64,000 nt of DNA from Pseudoduganella flava (GTDB taxonomy: Bacteria > Pseudomonadota > Gammaproteobacteria > Burkholderiales > Burkholderiaceae_D): NCBI RefSeq assembly GCF_007830495.1, contig NZ_VLKW01000010.1:224205-288204 (forward strand), read 5' to 3'. The stretch's first letter is position 1; each line of letters starts with the position of its first letter. Below the pieces are notes generated by a model. The model was given only the letters and a program-made list of their open reading frames with translations, had not been told where the DNA came from and made no database searches. A program made the position numbers and the translations under genes. Below, piece by piece: positions 31,747 to 42,200 of the stretch.

Positions 31747-32583
31747 ATGTCCGCACCCGGCATCGACGAACTGGAGGACCCGGCGCGCCTGCCGCCGCCA
31801 TCCGTGCTGCGCGGCCTGAACGCCGTGCAGCGCCGCCTTGAATCGATGCAGGAATCACCCGCCGCCGAGAGCTGGCGCGCGCTGGCGCGTGAGCTGCTGC
31901 ATGCGCTGGACCTGTCGCACGACGTGGCGCTGGCCTGCGTGCTGCGCAACCAGATCGGCGGCACCTATGCACTGCGGCACAGCGTGGAGACGGCCGTGAT
32001 CGCGGCACTCACGGCGCGCCACCTGCGCGTGCGCCCCGTCCACCTCTTGACCCTCACCTCCGCCGCGCTGGCTCTGCACACGACGGGCCGCCACGAAGCG
32101 GGCCCGCACACCGTGCGCAGCGCCGAGGCGGAACACGACTGGTTCACGCGCCAGCTGCTGGCCCACGCGCCCGGCCACGCGCCGGACGAGCCCGTGCTGG
32201 CCACGGGCGCGCGGCTGCTGCGGATGGCGGACCGTTATTGCGCCGGCATCTCGGCGCGCAACTACCGCCGTTCGCTGCTGCCGGACGATGCGCTGGCGCG
32301 CGTGCTGGCCGATGCCCCGGACGAAGGCCTGGCCGACGCGTTCCGGCGCGAGATCGGCCCCTTCCCGCCGGGCACCGTGGTCAGGCTGGAGGGTGGCGAG
32401 ACGGGTGTGGTACTGCACCGCGACGGCGGCCAGCCGGAGGTGCTGTGCCTGCGGGATGCGGCAGGCCGCGCGTTGCCGGTGGCGCTGCCGCGCCGCGCGC
32501 CGATCGCGTGCGCGCTGGGCGATGACGATTGCGACGTGCGCGTGTCGATGAAACAGGTGTGGGGGCCGCTGGCCAGCCTGTGA
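31747..32583 (+). CDS. Degenerate HD-GYP-like protein
   Basis: A 278-residue soluble protein whose layout follows the HD-GYP family: a HSVETAVIAAL helix, then RLLRMADRYCAGISARNYRRSLLPDDALARVL like the end of an HD-GYP domain, and the PGTVVRLEGGETGVVL C-terminal beta module. The metal-binding HD pair and the GYP signature are not found (LALHTTGRH replaces the HD region), so it probably lacks phosphodiesterase activity and may only bind a ligand or partner. It starts directly after the aminotransferase stop. Confidence 0.75.
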   Translation: MSAPGIDELEDPARLPPPSVLRGLNAVQRRLESMQESPAAESWRALARELLHALDLSHDVALACVLRNQIGGTYALRHSVETAVIAALTARHLRVRPVHLLTLTSAALALHTTGRHEAGPHTVRSAEAEHDWFTRQLLAHAPGHAPDEPVLATGARLLRMADRYCAGISARNYRRSLLPDDALARVLADAPDEGLADAFRREIGPFPPGTVVRLEGGETGVVLHRDGGQPEVLCLRDAAGRALPVALPRRAPIACALGDDDCDVRVSMKQVWGPLASL

Positions 32584-32604
32584 CCGGGGCGCGGCTCGGC
32601 TCGA

Positions 32605-33651
32605 CTACGAGTCCAGCTGCGCGAGCTTGCGCTCGACGAATTCCTGCAGCTCCGGCGTCAGCCCGGCCGCCTTGGCCTTCAAGTACGCATCGCGCGCACC
32701 CGGCAGCTGCCCACCCTGCCGTGCAATGCCGAGCCCCATCCACCACACGCCGCTCTTCGGCTGCAGCCGCAGCGCCGCCTCGTACTGCTCGGCCGCTTCC
32801 GCGTAGCGCCGCTGCTTCTGCAGCACGCCGGCCAGGAAGGCCATGTAGGCGGCATTGTCCGTCGCATGGGGCAGCGTGCGCCGCAGCGTCTCGACGGCCG
32901 GGCCGCCGTGCTCCAGCTGCAGCCGCGCCAGCACCATCGCCAGTTGCGGCTGATTCGCATTGATGCCGAGGCCCAGCGCGGCTTGGCGGATCGCATCGTC
33001 GACGCGGCCGTTCTCGATCAGCAGGCCCACCAGCGTCTGGCGCGCGGCCTCGTGGCGCGGCTCGGCCTGCACGGCTTGTTCCAGCGCCGCGATGGCATCC
33101 TGCACGCGGCCATCCTGCACGGCGGCCAGGCCGCGGCGGTAGGCATTTTCGGCGCGCTGTTGCGGGGTCGTCGTTACGCCTTGCGCCGGCATGGCGTCGG
33201 CAACCGGGGCTGGACGGGGTTCGGCGGCTGCCTTGCGCTCCCGCCGCGGCTTCGGCGCAGCCGCCTCGGCGGGCACGGCCTCGGGCGCTGCACGCGGTGC
33301 CGGTTCGGGTGCGGGCACTGGCGCCGCCTCGGCAACCGTCGGATCGGCCGCGGGTGCGGCCGGCGCGGGCGGCGATTCCGGCACCGACTTCGGCACCGGC
33401 GTCGGCACTGGCGCGGCAACCGGAGGCGCCGCAACCACGGGCACCGGCGCCGCCGGCGTACGGTTCACGTAGTACCAGACACCGGCACCCACGGCCACGA
33501 TCAGCGCGCCGACACCGGCGCCGGCGGCAATCGCCGTGCGTGCCGTGCGTGCTGTCCGATCCGGTGCGACCGGGCGGACGTCGCCGGTGGCCGCGCGCGG
33601 TGCGCCGCCGCGGGCATCCAGGTCTTGCAACATCTTGTTTATCAGGCTCAT
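32605..33651 (-). CDS. mshN: MSHA biogenesis protein MshN (TPR)
   Basis: A 348-residue protein: short cytoplasmic start MSLINKMLQDLDARGG, one membrane helix (about 40-61), a long Ala/Pro linker (65-150), then TPR repeats (about 165-330, for example AENAYRRGLAAVQDGRVQDA). MshN is thought to help assemble the pilus in the periplasm. The start overlaps mshM by 4 bases. Last gene of the MSHA operon. Confidence 0.88.
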   Translation of the reverse strand: MSLINKMLQDLDARGGAPRAATGDVRPVAPDRTARTARTAIAAGAGVGALIVAVGAGVWYYVNRTPAAPVPVVAAPPVAAPVPTPVPKSVPESPPAPAAPAADPTVAEAAPVPAPEPAPRAAPEAVPAEAAAPKPRRERKAAAEPRPAPVADAMPAQGVTTTPQQRAENAYRRGLAAVQDGRVQDAIAALEQAVQAEPRHEAARQTLVGLLIENGRVDDAIRQAALGLGINANQPQLAMVLARLQLEHGGPAVETLRRTLPHATDNAAYMAFLAGVLQKQRRYAEAAEQYEAALRLQPKSGVWWMGLGIARQGGQLPGARDAYLKAKAAGLTPELQEFVERKLAQLDS

Positions 33652-34541
33652 CTTGTCAACGCCACAGTGATGCCGCATGCGGCGGCGGCCAGCGCGGCCA
33701 GTCCCGCCATCCATGGCCAGCGCAGCGGCGCACGCGCGCCCAGCGTGTCGCCGGCGGCGAGTGCGACGTGGCGCTTCTCGACCAGCTGGCGGCCCTCGCC
33801 ATACGCCAGCATCAGCGCCTTGTGCGCGACGATGTTGACGAGGCGCGGAATGCCGCCGGTGGCGCGGTAGATCCGGCGCACGGCGCGCTGGCTGAACAGC
33901 CGCGCGCCCGTGAAGCCGGCCACGCGCAGGCGGTGCGCCAGATAGTAATCCAGGTCGTCGCGCGACAGCGCGCCCAGGTGGTAGTGGAACGTGATGCGCT
34001 GGGCCAGCTGGCGGATCTTCGGGTCGGCCAGGTGCGCGTTCAATTCGGGCTGGCCGAACAGCACGATCTGCAGCAGCTTGCGCTTTTCCGTTTCCAGGTT
34101 CGTCAGCAGGCGCAGCGCTTCCAGGCTCTCCGTCGGCAGCGCCTGCGCCTCGTCCACGCACAGCACCACGTGCTTGCCGCGCGCGGCCAGCTCCAGCAGC
34201 CGGATCGTCAGCGACTTCACCAGCTGGTGCTGGTCCACGTCGCGCGGCAGCGCGATTTCCAGTTCGTCGGCCACGGCCAGCATCAGCGCGCGCGGCTCCA
34301 GGTACGGGTTCGGCACATAGGCCGTCATGAACTCGTCGCCCAGGGTCGCCATGAACTTGCGGCACAACAGCGTCTTGCCGGTCCCCACCTCGCCCGTGAT
34401 CTTGATGAAGCCCTCGCCCGAGCGCGCCGCAACCAGCAGCGTGTTCAGCGCTTCCTGCGAATGCGGGCTGCCGAAGAAGAAGCTCGTATCCGGCGTGATC
34501 GAGAACGGCACTTCCGCGAGGCCGAAGTGGGATTCGTACAT
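33648..34541 (-). CDS. mshM: MSHA biogenesis ATPase MshM (ExeA family)
   Basis: A 297-residue AAA ATPase of the ExeA/GspA type: FGLAEVPFSITPD opening, Walker A GEVGTGKT (50-57), Walker B VVLCVDEAQ, and an inner-membrane helix at the C-terminus (about 270-290). The ExeA group helps place the secretin through peptidoglycan. An in-frame GTG precedes the ATG; the ATG overlaps the mshL stop as TGATG. Confidence 0.9.
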   Translation of the reverse strand: MYESHFGLAEVPFSITPDTSFFFGSPHSQEALNTLLVAARSGEGFIKITGEVGTGKTLLCRKFMATLGDEFMTAYVPNPYLEPRALMLAVADELEIALPRDVDQHQLVKSLTIRLLELAARGKHVVLCVDEAQALPTESLEALRLLTNLETEKRKLLQIVLFGQPELNAHLADPKIRQLAQRITFHYHLGALSRDDLDYYLAHRLRVAGFTGARLFSQRAVRRIYRATGGIPRLVNIVAHKALMLAYGEGRQLVEKRHVALAAGDTLGARAPLRWPWMAGLAALAAAACGITVALTR

Positions 34542-36331
34542 CACTTGCCCCGGTTGTTCGGATCGAGCTGCTCGATGCGGCGCACCGTGTCGCGCATCTC
34601 CTGCGTCATGCTGCCCGCATCGTCGACGATGGTCGGCTTGATCAGCACGACGAGCTCGCGCTTCTGGCTGACGCTGTCCTTGTTGCGGAACAGCGCGCCC
34701 AGCACGGGCACGCTGCCGACGCCCGGCAGCTGCGACTGGTCGCTGGTTGTCGCCTGGCGCATCAGGCCGCCGATGGCGACGATCTCGCCGTCGCGGCCGC
34801 GCACCATGCTGTCCATCTCCGACGTCGACGACGCCGCCAGCGGCAGGTTCACCGAGCCGGCGGTGCCGAGGCTGACGGTCTTGTTGACGGTGGTGACGTT
34901 GCTGACTGACGGGTGCACGTGCAGCATGATGTGGCCTTCCTCGTCGATCTGCGGCGTCACGTCCAGCAGCACGCCGGAGAAGAACGGCTGCACGATGACG
35001 TTCGGCGTCACCGTGTTGCCGGTCACGTTCGAGTTCGTCGTCGTCGAGATGCCCGTCACGAAGAATTCGTCGGTGCCGATCTTCAGCACGGCCTTCTGGT
35101 TGTTCATCGTCGCGATGCGCGGGCTGGACAGCACGTGCACGGTGCCCTGCGATTCCAGGAACGAGATCATCGCCGAGAAATTACTGGTCTGGAACGCGAG
35201 GCCGAACATCGTGCCCAGCGCGTCGGCCGCCGACACCAGGTTGCTGCCCGGCGTGCCGGACAGCCCGTTGCCGTTCCGTTGCGGGAACGCGCCGGCCGCA
35301 TCGCGCGTCGTCAGCACGCCGCCCGGGCCGATGATGCCGACGCCGCCGGCGCTGTTGCCCGCCTGCCGGAACGCGGCCCAGTTGACGCCGGACTGGAAGC
35401 CGCTGTTCAGCTGCACTTCGAGGATCTTCGCTTCCAGGATCACCTGGCGCTCGACGGCCAGGCGCGTGGCCTTCAAGTACTCGTCCACGGCGCGCAGTTG
35501 CGGCGGCATCGCGCGCACCAGCACGACGCCCGATTGCGGCGTGATGATGACCTTGCGGCCGTCGTCTCCGGCGCCCACGATCGCCTCCAGCGCGGCGCGC
35601 AGCTCGACCCAGAAGTTCGCCTCGGACGTGGTCTTGACGTTGCTGGCATCGTCCTGCACGGAGCGCACACCGCCTTCCTGCTGGCCGTTCTCGTTCTGCT
35701 GCTGGTTCTGGTCGGCCGTACCCGTGCCGGACTGGCCGTTCTGCCCGTTCTGGTTATTGCGCGGCACGGAGTTGATCGACGTGGACGACACGCGCACGTT
35801 CGAGATGCCGCGCCGGTTGCCCGTCAGGTAGTTCACCTTGAACATCCGGGTCTGGATCGTCAGCGGGCGGATGTAGATCCGGTTGCCTTCGACCTTGTAG
35901 TCGTAGCCGTACAGTTCGCGCACGGCGTCGAGCGCCTCGAAGATCGTCACGTCCTTCAGGTTCGCGGACAACGTGCCCGTCACCTCGGGCGACACCAGCA
36001 TGTTGTAGCGGGTGCCCGTGGCGATCGAGTTGAAGAACTGCTGCGCCGGCACATTGTTCAACGCGACGTTGAAGCGCTCGTCCAGCACGGCGCGCGCCTT
36101 CGGCAGTTGGGCGGCCAGCGCCGGTGCCGGCGGCAGCAGCGCCGCTTCGACGGGATCGGGTGCGCGGTCGCGCTGCGCGGCGGCCTTCGCGGCCGCGTCG
36201 CGCACGTCGCCGCGGATCGTGTCGTAGGTGGTGCGCCGGCCGGCCGTATCGCAGCCGGCCAGTTGCCCGGCCAGCACGGCGGCGGCCGCCAGCGTGATCA
36301 GAGTTCGCATCGTGGTAGTCGTTGTCTTCAT
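34541..36331 (-). CDS. mshL: Secretin MshL (MSHA pilus outer-membrane channel)
   Basis: A 596-residue lipoprotein secretin. Signal peptide with lipobox QLAGC (Cys27), N-domains, an Asn/Gln-rich low-complexity insert (around residues 195-220), then the secretin core with the FVTGISTTTNSN and VGSVPVLGALFRNKD motifs. It forms the outer-membrane pore for the pilus. It overlaps mshK by 4 bases and mshM by one. A downstream ATG at 36310 is an alternative start. Confidence 0.92.
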   Translation of the reverse strand: MKTTTTTMRTLITLAAAAVLAGQLAGCDTAGRRTTYDTIRGDVRDAAAKAAAQRDRAPDPVEAALLPPAPALAAQLPKARAVLDERFNVALNNVPAQQFFNSIATGTRYNMLVSPEVTGTLSANLKDVTIFEALDAVRELYGYDYKVEGNRIYIRPLTIQTRMFKVNYLTGNRRGISNVRVSSTSINSVPRNNQNGQNGQSGTGTADQNQQQNENGQQEGGVRSVQDDASNVKTTSEANFWVELRAALEAIVGAGDDGRKVIITPQSGVVLVRAMPPQLRAVDEYLKATRLAVERQVILEAKILEVQLNSGFQSGVNWAAFRQAGNSAGGVGIIGPGGVLTTRDAAGAFPQRNGNGLSGTPGSNLVSAADALGTMFGLAFQTSNFSAMISFLESQGTVHVLSSPRIATMNNQKAVLKIGTDEFFVTGISTTTNSNVTGNTVTPNVIVQPFFSGVLLDVTPQIDEEGHIMLHVHPSVSNVTTVNKTVSLGTAGSVNLPLAASSTSEMDSMVRGRDGEIVAIGGLMRQATTSDQSQLPGVGSVPVLGALFRNKDSVSQKRELVVLIKPTIVDDAGSMTQEMRDTVRRIEQLDPNNRGK

Positions 36332-36696
36332 TGTTGTTCCGTGCGCGTTGCCGCCGCTGCCGGTTTCGGATACAGGCGCAGCACTTGGCGCGCCTTGCCA
36401 CGCCGCAGCACCACTTCGTTCTCGCCCACCTTCTCGACCAGCGCGCCTTGCCAGCGGCTGCCCTGCCGTACCATTTCGCCACTAATCACGGCGACGCGGC
36501 GCCCTCCTGGCTCGCGCGAGACAAGCACGGATTGCAGCTCCGGCCCCGGCGGCGGGCCCGGCTCCGGCTCGCCCTCGGCGCGCGGCATCAGGCCCGGCGG
36601 CGGCTGGGTCGGGTCGGCCGTCTGCGCCGCCACGCCCCCATGGACCAACAACGGGGCCAGCAGCGCGGCAAGCATCAGTATTACAAAGCGATCCAT
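36328..36696 (-). CDS. mshK: MshK-like periplasmic protein
   Basis: A 122-residue exported protein (signal peptide about 1-25), a proline-rich stretch, then a small C-terminal domain VAVISGEMVRQGSRW... with ENEVVLRRGKARQVLRLYP, similar in pattern to MshK/PilP-like proteins. Position between mshJ and mshL and its size support the name; sequence conservation alone is weak. It overlaps mshJ by 16 bases. Confidence 0.75.
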   Translation of the reverse strand: MDRFVILMLAALLAPLLVHGGVAAQTADPTQPPPGLMPRAEGEPEPGPPPGPELQSVLVSREPGGRRVAVISGEMVRQGSRWQGALVEKVGENEVVLRRGKARQVLRLYPKPAAAATRTEQQ

Positions 36697-37472
36697 TTCT
36701 CGTCCAGGCTCAGGGTGTACAACGTCAAGGTCAACGTTGTCTTGTCGTGTTCGGTGGCATCCAGTGCCGCCTTGCCCCAGAACACCTGCACGGGCAGGCG
36801 CTCCAGCGCGCGCATGTACGCGACCATGTCCGCGTAGGCGCCTTGCAGCACGATCCGCACGCCGTGCCGATACAGCAGAGGTTCCTCGGCCACGGACGCC
36901 GCCGTCGCTGGGGAAGGCGGGGCGGAAAGCGGCGCCGGCGCCACGCCCGGCGGGGTCGTCGTCAGCGGCGTGACCGGCAGCACGGGCCCCGCCGCCGGGG
37001 CCGGCCCCATTTCGGCCGGTGCGCCGCCGTCGGCGAAACGGCCATCGGTCGTGCCAGCGGGCGGCAGCGTCTTCAGCGACACCAGTTTCAGGCGGCCGTT
37101 CTGCTGCACCATCTGCTGCAATAACGCACTCATGCGGTTCGGCTGCACGAGGCCGCGCTGGGCGTTGCGCAGCGTGGCGCGCAACGCATCGTTCTCGGTG
37201 CGCAGCACGGCCAGCCGCTTGCGCGCCGCCGCATCCGGGTCGGCCTGTGCCGCCGCCTGCTTCTGCGCGATCTCGACGTCGATACCGGCCAGCTGGGCGC
37301 GCTGCTGCAGGATCGCGGCGCGCAGCGTGCGCTCCTGCGTATGGGCCGGTTCGATGAAGCCCATGTAGACGATGAAGATCACGGCCGCCACCGCGGCCGC
37401 ACCGGCCATGGCCCGCTCGCGCAGGCTGAGCGCATCGATGCGTGCCGCCCATTTCAGCCACATGGCTTTCAT
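36681..37472 (-). CDS. mshJ: MshJ-like protein (PilO/GspM type)
   Basis: A 263-residue inner-membrane protein with one helix near residues 22-42 (MAGAAAVAAVIFIVYMGF), a coiled-coil segment, a Pro/Ala linker, and a C-terminal ferredoxin-like domain (YRHGVRIVLQGAYADMVAYMRALE), the layout of PilO and GspM. It should pair with MshI2 in the alignment complex. Overlaps mshI2 by 4 bases. Confidence 0.85.
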   Translation of the reverse strand: MKAMWLKWAARIDALSLRERAMAGAAAVAAVIFIVYMGFIEPAHTQERTLRAAILQQRAQLAGIDVEIAQKQAAAQADPDAAARKRLAVLRTENDALRATLRNAQRGLVQPNRMSALLQQMVQQNGRLKLVSLKTLPPAGTTDGRFADGGAPAEMGPAPAAGPVLPVTPLTTTPPGVAPAPLSAPPSPATAASVAEEPLLYRHGVRIVLQGAYADMVAYMRALERLPVQVFWGKAALDATEHDKTTLTLTLYTLSLDEKWIAL

Positions 37473-38176
37473 CGCGCGCCCCCCGCTGCTGGTTTGTCGC
37501 CGGACGAGCGCAACGAGAATTCGATGTACGGCGGGACCACCTGCACCGGTGCGGCCGGCGCCGCAGGAGCCGCGGCCGGCGCTGGGTCGACCGCCGTTGC
37601 TCCCGCAGCCGCCGGCACCGTCACCGGCGCGGGCCGCGCGATCTCGACGCTGCCGAACGCCTTGCCCTGCAGCGCCGGTTCGCGCGCCAAGCTGCCCAGG
37701 TAACCCGGCAGCAGCTCCGCCCTCAGCGCGCGGCCGCGCAGGCCGATGTCGGCCGCGCTGCCGTCCACGTCGACGCCGGTCAGCCACAGGCCGCTGACGT
37801 GCGTGCGCGCCAGCGCCTCGAAATACGCCGAATACCCGCGCGGATCGCCGACGCGGTTCTGTTCCAGGATGTCGGCCACGCCGCGCAGCGCCCGGTGCTC
37901 CTGCTCGGCGCGCGCCAGTTGCTGGTCCACCGTCGCATCCTTCGCGCGCGGCACCAGCGCCGACAGCGTGGTCTGCTTGCGCACCTCCGCTTCGCGCAGT
38001 GCCGCCTGCAGCCTGGCCGATTCCGTTTCCAGCACGGTCACGCGGCTGCGCGCGGCCACCGCGACGGCCACCGATGCGAACAGCGCCGCGCCCACCATCA
38101 GCGCCAGCGCGGGCGCCGTCAGGTAGCGCTTTTCCTTGCGAAAGCGCGGGTTGAACAGGTTGATCTGCTGGCTCAT
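37469..38176 (-). CDS. MshI2-like protein (PilN type)
   Basis: A 235-residue PilN-like protein: MSQQINLFNPRFRKE opening (the N-terminal peptide that docks on PilM-like MshI), one membrane helix (about 21-43), a coiled coil, and a ferredoxin-like periplasmic domain. The N-terminal INLFNP motif is diagnostic. Pro/Ala-rich tail after residue 185. Confidence 0.88.
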   Translation of the reverse strand: MSQQINLFNPRFRKEKRYLTAPALALMVGAALFASVAVAVAARSRVTVLETESARLQAALREAEVRKQTTLSALVPRAKDATVDQQLARAEQEHRALRGVADILEQNRVGDPRGYSAYFEALARTHVSGLWLTGVDVDGSAADIGLRGRALRAELLPGYLGSLAREPALQGKAFGSVEIARPAPVTVPAAAGATAVDPAPAAAPAAPAAPVQVVPPYIEFSLRSSGDKPAAGGAR

Positions 38177-39114
38177 GCCACCGCCCCTTCGTCGCGCAGC
38201 GCGCCGCCCAGCGCCGTGAAGAAGCGCGCCTGCTGCGCGGCATCGCGCAGTTCCGGCACCTGCGCCAGGTCGAACACGGTGTCCAGGTCGAGCAGGTCGA
38301 CGGGCAGGTACAGGTTCGCGGACAGGTAGTCGTGCAGGCTGCTGCCGCCCGTCGGGCCCAGCACCAGCTTGGCCACCGCCACGTGCTGGTACTGGCGTTC
38401 GAAGTTGTCGAGCGAGCGTTGCAGCTCCAGCGCGATGCGGTCGTACAGGTGCTGGCGCTGTTCAGCGGGCCCTTCGACCTGGGCCAGCGTGATGTCGATG
38501 CGGCGCGCCAGGTACAGCTCGCCGCGGAACGTCACCGTCAGCATGCCGCCGTTGTCGTCGAACGCCAGCATCGCCAGGCCGCGGCCATCGGGCTCCAGCA
38601 GCGCGGCGATGTTGCGCTGCGCCGTCTCGGCGATGTCGATCGCGGCGAGATCCACCTTCGCTTCCGTGTACAGGTTCTGCAGCGCCTCGATGATGCCGTT
38701 GCGCGCGGCCACGGCGAACACCTGGTGGTTGTGCGCGGGCGCGTTCGGCGCGGGCGGGATGTCGAGCACGTCGATCGTGGCTTCGGGCACGGGGAAGTCG
38801 ATCAAGTCCTTCAGGCGCCAGCCGACGGCCGTCTTCAATTCACCTGCTGGCACGTTCGGCGCCTCGACCGCGAGCAGCTGGTATTCGCCCGGCACCAGCA
38901 CGCTGGAGCAGTAACGCTCGGCCGCGCCCAGCTCCTTGCCGACGCGCGCCAGCAGGCCCGCGGCCTCGGCGCGCGCACCGGGGTGCCATGCCGCCGCCAG
39001 CACCGTGGGCCTGGCATCCGTGCGCCGTTCGACGATGGCCGCGCTGACACCCGCCGCCCCCGCGCACACCGCGAGCCAGCCCTGTTTTTTCTTAGTTTTG
39101 CGCCAGAACGCCAT
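38173..39114 (-). CDS. mshI: MshI (PilM-like actin-fold) protein
   Basis: A 313-residue cytoplasmic protein with a PilM/FtsA-like actin fold; the LVGWRLKDLI-like VGWRLKDLIDFPVPE and DNGGMLTVTF segments support it. It recruits PilN-like MshI2 and the extension ATPase. Overlaps mshI2 by 4 bases. A separate -10-like box is seen 51 bases upstream, so this half of the operon may have its own promoter. Confidence 0.85.
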   Translation of the reverse strand: MAFWRKTKKKQGWLAVCAGAAGVSAAIVERRTDARPTVLAAAWHPGARAEAAGLLARVGKELGAAERYCSSVLVPGEYQLLAVEAPNVPAGELKTAVGWRLKDLIDFPVPEATIDVLDIPPAPNAPAHNHQVFAVAARNGIIEALQNLYTEAKVDLAAIDIAETAQRNIAALLEPDGRGLAMLAFDDNGGMLTVTFRGELYLARRIDITLAQVEGPAEQRQHLYDRIALELQRSLDNFERQYQHVAVAKLVLGPTGGSSLHDYLSANLYLPVDLLDLDTVFDLAQVPELRDAAQQARFFTALGGALRDEGAVA

Positions 39115-39164
39115 CCGCCGTCTCGATATTGGGTAATGCTTGCAAAAAACGTTGCAGTGGCTTG

Positions 39165-39170
39165 ATTATA
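39165..39170 (-). promoter_or_regulatory. -10-like box before mshI
   Basis: A TATAAT on the minus strand in the 132-bp gap between mshQ and mshI, with no convincing -35. It suggests a secondary promoter for mshI through mshN. Confidence 0.35.
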
Positions 39171-39225
39171 TTCAAGATTCACACGCGCTCCGGTAGCAAT
39201 AAGCTATGTGCGCGACATTTTTTTC

Positions 39226-39246
39226 GCCTTTTGATCAAAAAAAGGC
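39226..39246. terminator. Weak AT-rich hairpin after mshQ
   Basis: GCCTTTT pairs with AAAAGGC around GATC and extra A residues, directly after the mshQ stop. There is no following T-tract in either direction, so it is at most a partial terminator between the two halves of the MSHA operon. Confidence 0.35.
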
Positions 39247-42200
39247 TCAGTAGATTTCCCGCAGGTACGTGTAAGGGCTCGTCACGGTGCCGAACGTCAG
39301 GTTGCCAGTAGTGCTCGGCAACCACAGCGGCGCATCCAGGTACATCGGCGCGATGCCGGTCTTGCCGGCCCCCGGCGCCTTCAGCTTGACGATGCCGCTG
39401 CCGTTCGTGATCTGGCCGACCGTGGCCGGATCGACCACCGGCACCACGTTGCAGCCGCTCGCGCCCGGCAGATTCTTGCACGCCTCGAACTTCACATTCG
39501 CCGCCGTGAACGTGGTGGAGGAATCCTTGTCCATGTCGTACCAGCCGGCCACACCGGCAAGCGTGCCGAACATCTGCGGCTTGATCGTCACGGACAGCGG
39601 CTGCAGCGCACTGGCGCGCATGTCCGGCACCAGCATGCGGCCCGCGACGATGCGCACGCCGCCCTCCACCGTGGCGGCGTCGCGCTTGGACGTCACGTTG
39701 TCGCTGCCCGTCGTCTCGACCGCCCGCACGTACACCGAGACAGGCTGCGGCCAGTTGTTGGCCGCCGGCGCGGTGCGCTTGTACATCACATTGCTCGGGA
39801 ACGCGTAGGTCGGGCTGACCGTCGCGGCGCCCTGCGTGAAGACGCTGGCCGCGATCGCCGTATTCGTGAACGACGAGGTGGCCGGCAACACCTGCTGCGT
39901 GCTGCCGTTCGGCTGCGTCCATGGCGACAGCGCCACGTCCTGCGCCAGCGACAGCCGGTAGTTGTTGACCTTGGCGCCCTTGGCATTGCGCGCCTCGACC
40001 CGCACACTGAACGGCTGGCCAGCGTAGGCCATCGTGCCGATCGCCGACACGGGAGTCGTCGCCAACGCGGGGCACGCCGCGGCCGTCACACAGGGTGTCA
40101 CCGTGCCGGTAACGATCGTCGCGAAGGCAGACGGGTAGAAGCGGCCTACGTTGATCGAATTACCCGTCACGTCGCCGCTGCCCAGGTAGGATCCTTCCTT
40201 CTCGCCGGCCTTCGGTTCCAGCGACGAATTCACCTTGATGACGCCGATATCGTCGAAGTAGAACGTACCGGTGGCGATGCCGGCGGCGAAGGCGCCGAAC
40301 TGGTTGTCCGTCTTCGCGACCTTGGTGCCCCACGCCAGCTCCGTGGACGCCTGGTTCGTCGCCACGTCGGCCACCATCGCATCGATCGGCGAGCCGTCCG
40401 CCGTCGTCGCCGGCAGCACGCGTACCTTGATTGTCACTGGGTCCGTCTCGCGCCCGAAGTTCGGCGCCGCGTTAGTGAGGCCCGGCATCAGCGCGCGCAC
40501 CGTCATTGTGAACGGCGTGCCGGCGGCCACGAACGGCGGATCGGTGGCGCTCGCCGGATCGCGCGCGGCGTTCTGCGACTGCGCCAGCAGCAGCAGGCTG
40601 GTCGGGCGCGACACGAACGATCCCGTCGAACCGAGGCGTGCCTGGTTATCGGTGACGAACAATTCGATCCGGCCGACGTCCTGGTAGCGCAGCATGAAAT
40701 CGGTCGGATCCGTTTCGGCCTTTGCGTTCGCCGCGCGGCTGGACGGCACGCCGCCGGGGAACAGGATGTTGTTGACGCCGCTCCACGCGGTCGACGTCTG
40801 GTCGGGAATCACGCCGTTCGATGCGCATAGCGGCAGCGTCAGCGTGGTGGTGCGCAGGTTGTAGGTGGCTTGCACGCCGGCGTGCGTCGTCGGGTCCACG
40901 CAGCTGAGCGCGAAGCGCATCGGCAACGTCGTGTTGCTGTTGGCGAGCGCCGTCGGCACGCCTTTCGCCGTGAACGTGATCCACATCCGCAGGTCGGTGT
41001 TCGCGTTCCACTTGTCGAGCGACAGCGGGTTGCACGGCTGTGCCGGGTCGCCGAACGGCACGTTGTGTACGCATTGTGCATCGGTAAACACGAAGACCGG
41101 CGTGAACGTCTGCGCGCCGACGCGGGCCGTCACCGTGGACGTGTTGTTGCCGTCGTAGTAGTCGAACAGTTTGCCGGCCACCGAGACGGCGAACGTGATC
41201 ATGCCCGCGGTGCCCTCGGCCGGCGTCACCGTCAGCGTGATCGGCGGCAGCGTCGTGTTGCTCTTCACCGTGCCGGAATACGTGCAGGTGAGCCGCTGCG
41301 ACACGACGGTGCAGGTCCAGTCGGTGCCGGTCGCGCCGCCGAAAATCAGCGACGCGGGCAAGAGGCCGGACACGATCAGCGGACCGCCCTCGTCCATCGG
41401 GCCGTTGTTGACGACGGAGATTGTGTAGGTCGTCGCCGCCGACGGCACCAGCGCGCCGTTCAGCGTCAACGTCACGCCGCGGTCGGTGGCCGGCACGTTC
41501 GGCGCCGCGATGATCTCCGCGTTGAGCAACACCAGGTCCTGGCCCGACGTATAGGTGGTCTTGGCCGACGACTGGCCGCCCGCGATGATGGGCGACTTCA
41601 CCGTATAGGCGTCGAAGTCGATGCCGTACGACGCCGTATCGCCGTTGACGTTGCTGACGGAATTGAACTGGTTGCCGCTGTCGTTGTAGGCGTCGGTCTG
41701 CTCGACGCCGTTGTAGCGCAGCGTTTCGCCGCCGCCCGACAGCGTCGGGTCGCCCTCCCACGTGATATGGCCGACACGCCCCGTCAGCGTGCCGATCGGG
41801 CTGGGTGTCAGGAAGTTCGCCAGGGTCAGCTCGACGGACGAATAGCGGATGTACTGGAAGCCTTCGTACACGTTCAGCACGCGGAAGGTCTCCTTGCTCT
41901 GGCCGTAGATGACGAGCAGCTGGAAGCCGCCCAGCACGCCGGACACGGCGCAGTACGACTCCCTGTCGATCGTCAGGTTGCCGGCCGAGTAGTAGCCGTT
42001 GCCCTTCGCCTTGACCTGGTCCGTCACGTCGGCCGCGCCGGAAAAATAGTTGTAGCCGACGGTGCTGGACGTGAACTGGCGCGGCGCCGGCGCCGTGATG
42101 CTCTTGCCGTCGAACGTCACCGTATAGTCGGGCGTCGAACCGGAGCCGGCCCAGTACAGGTAGGCCGCGAGCACCGTGGCGCCGCTGGGAAGGCCGCCGA

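Noticed and set aside
39114..39247. mshQ and mshI as one uninterrupted transcript
   Set aside because: A 132-bp gap with a hairpin and -10 box separates them; read-through cannot be excluded but is not shown.
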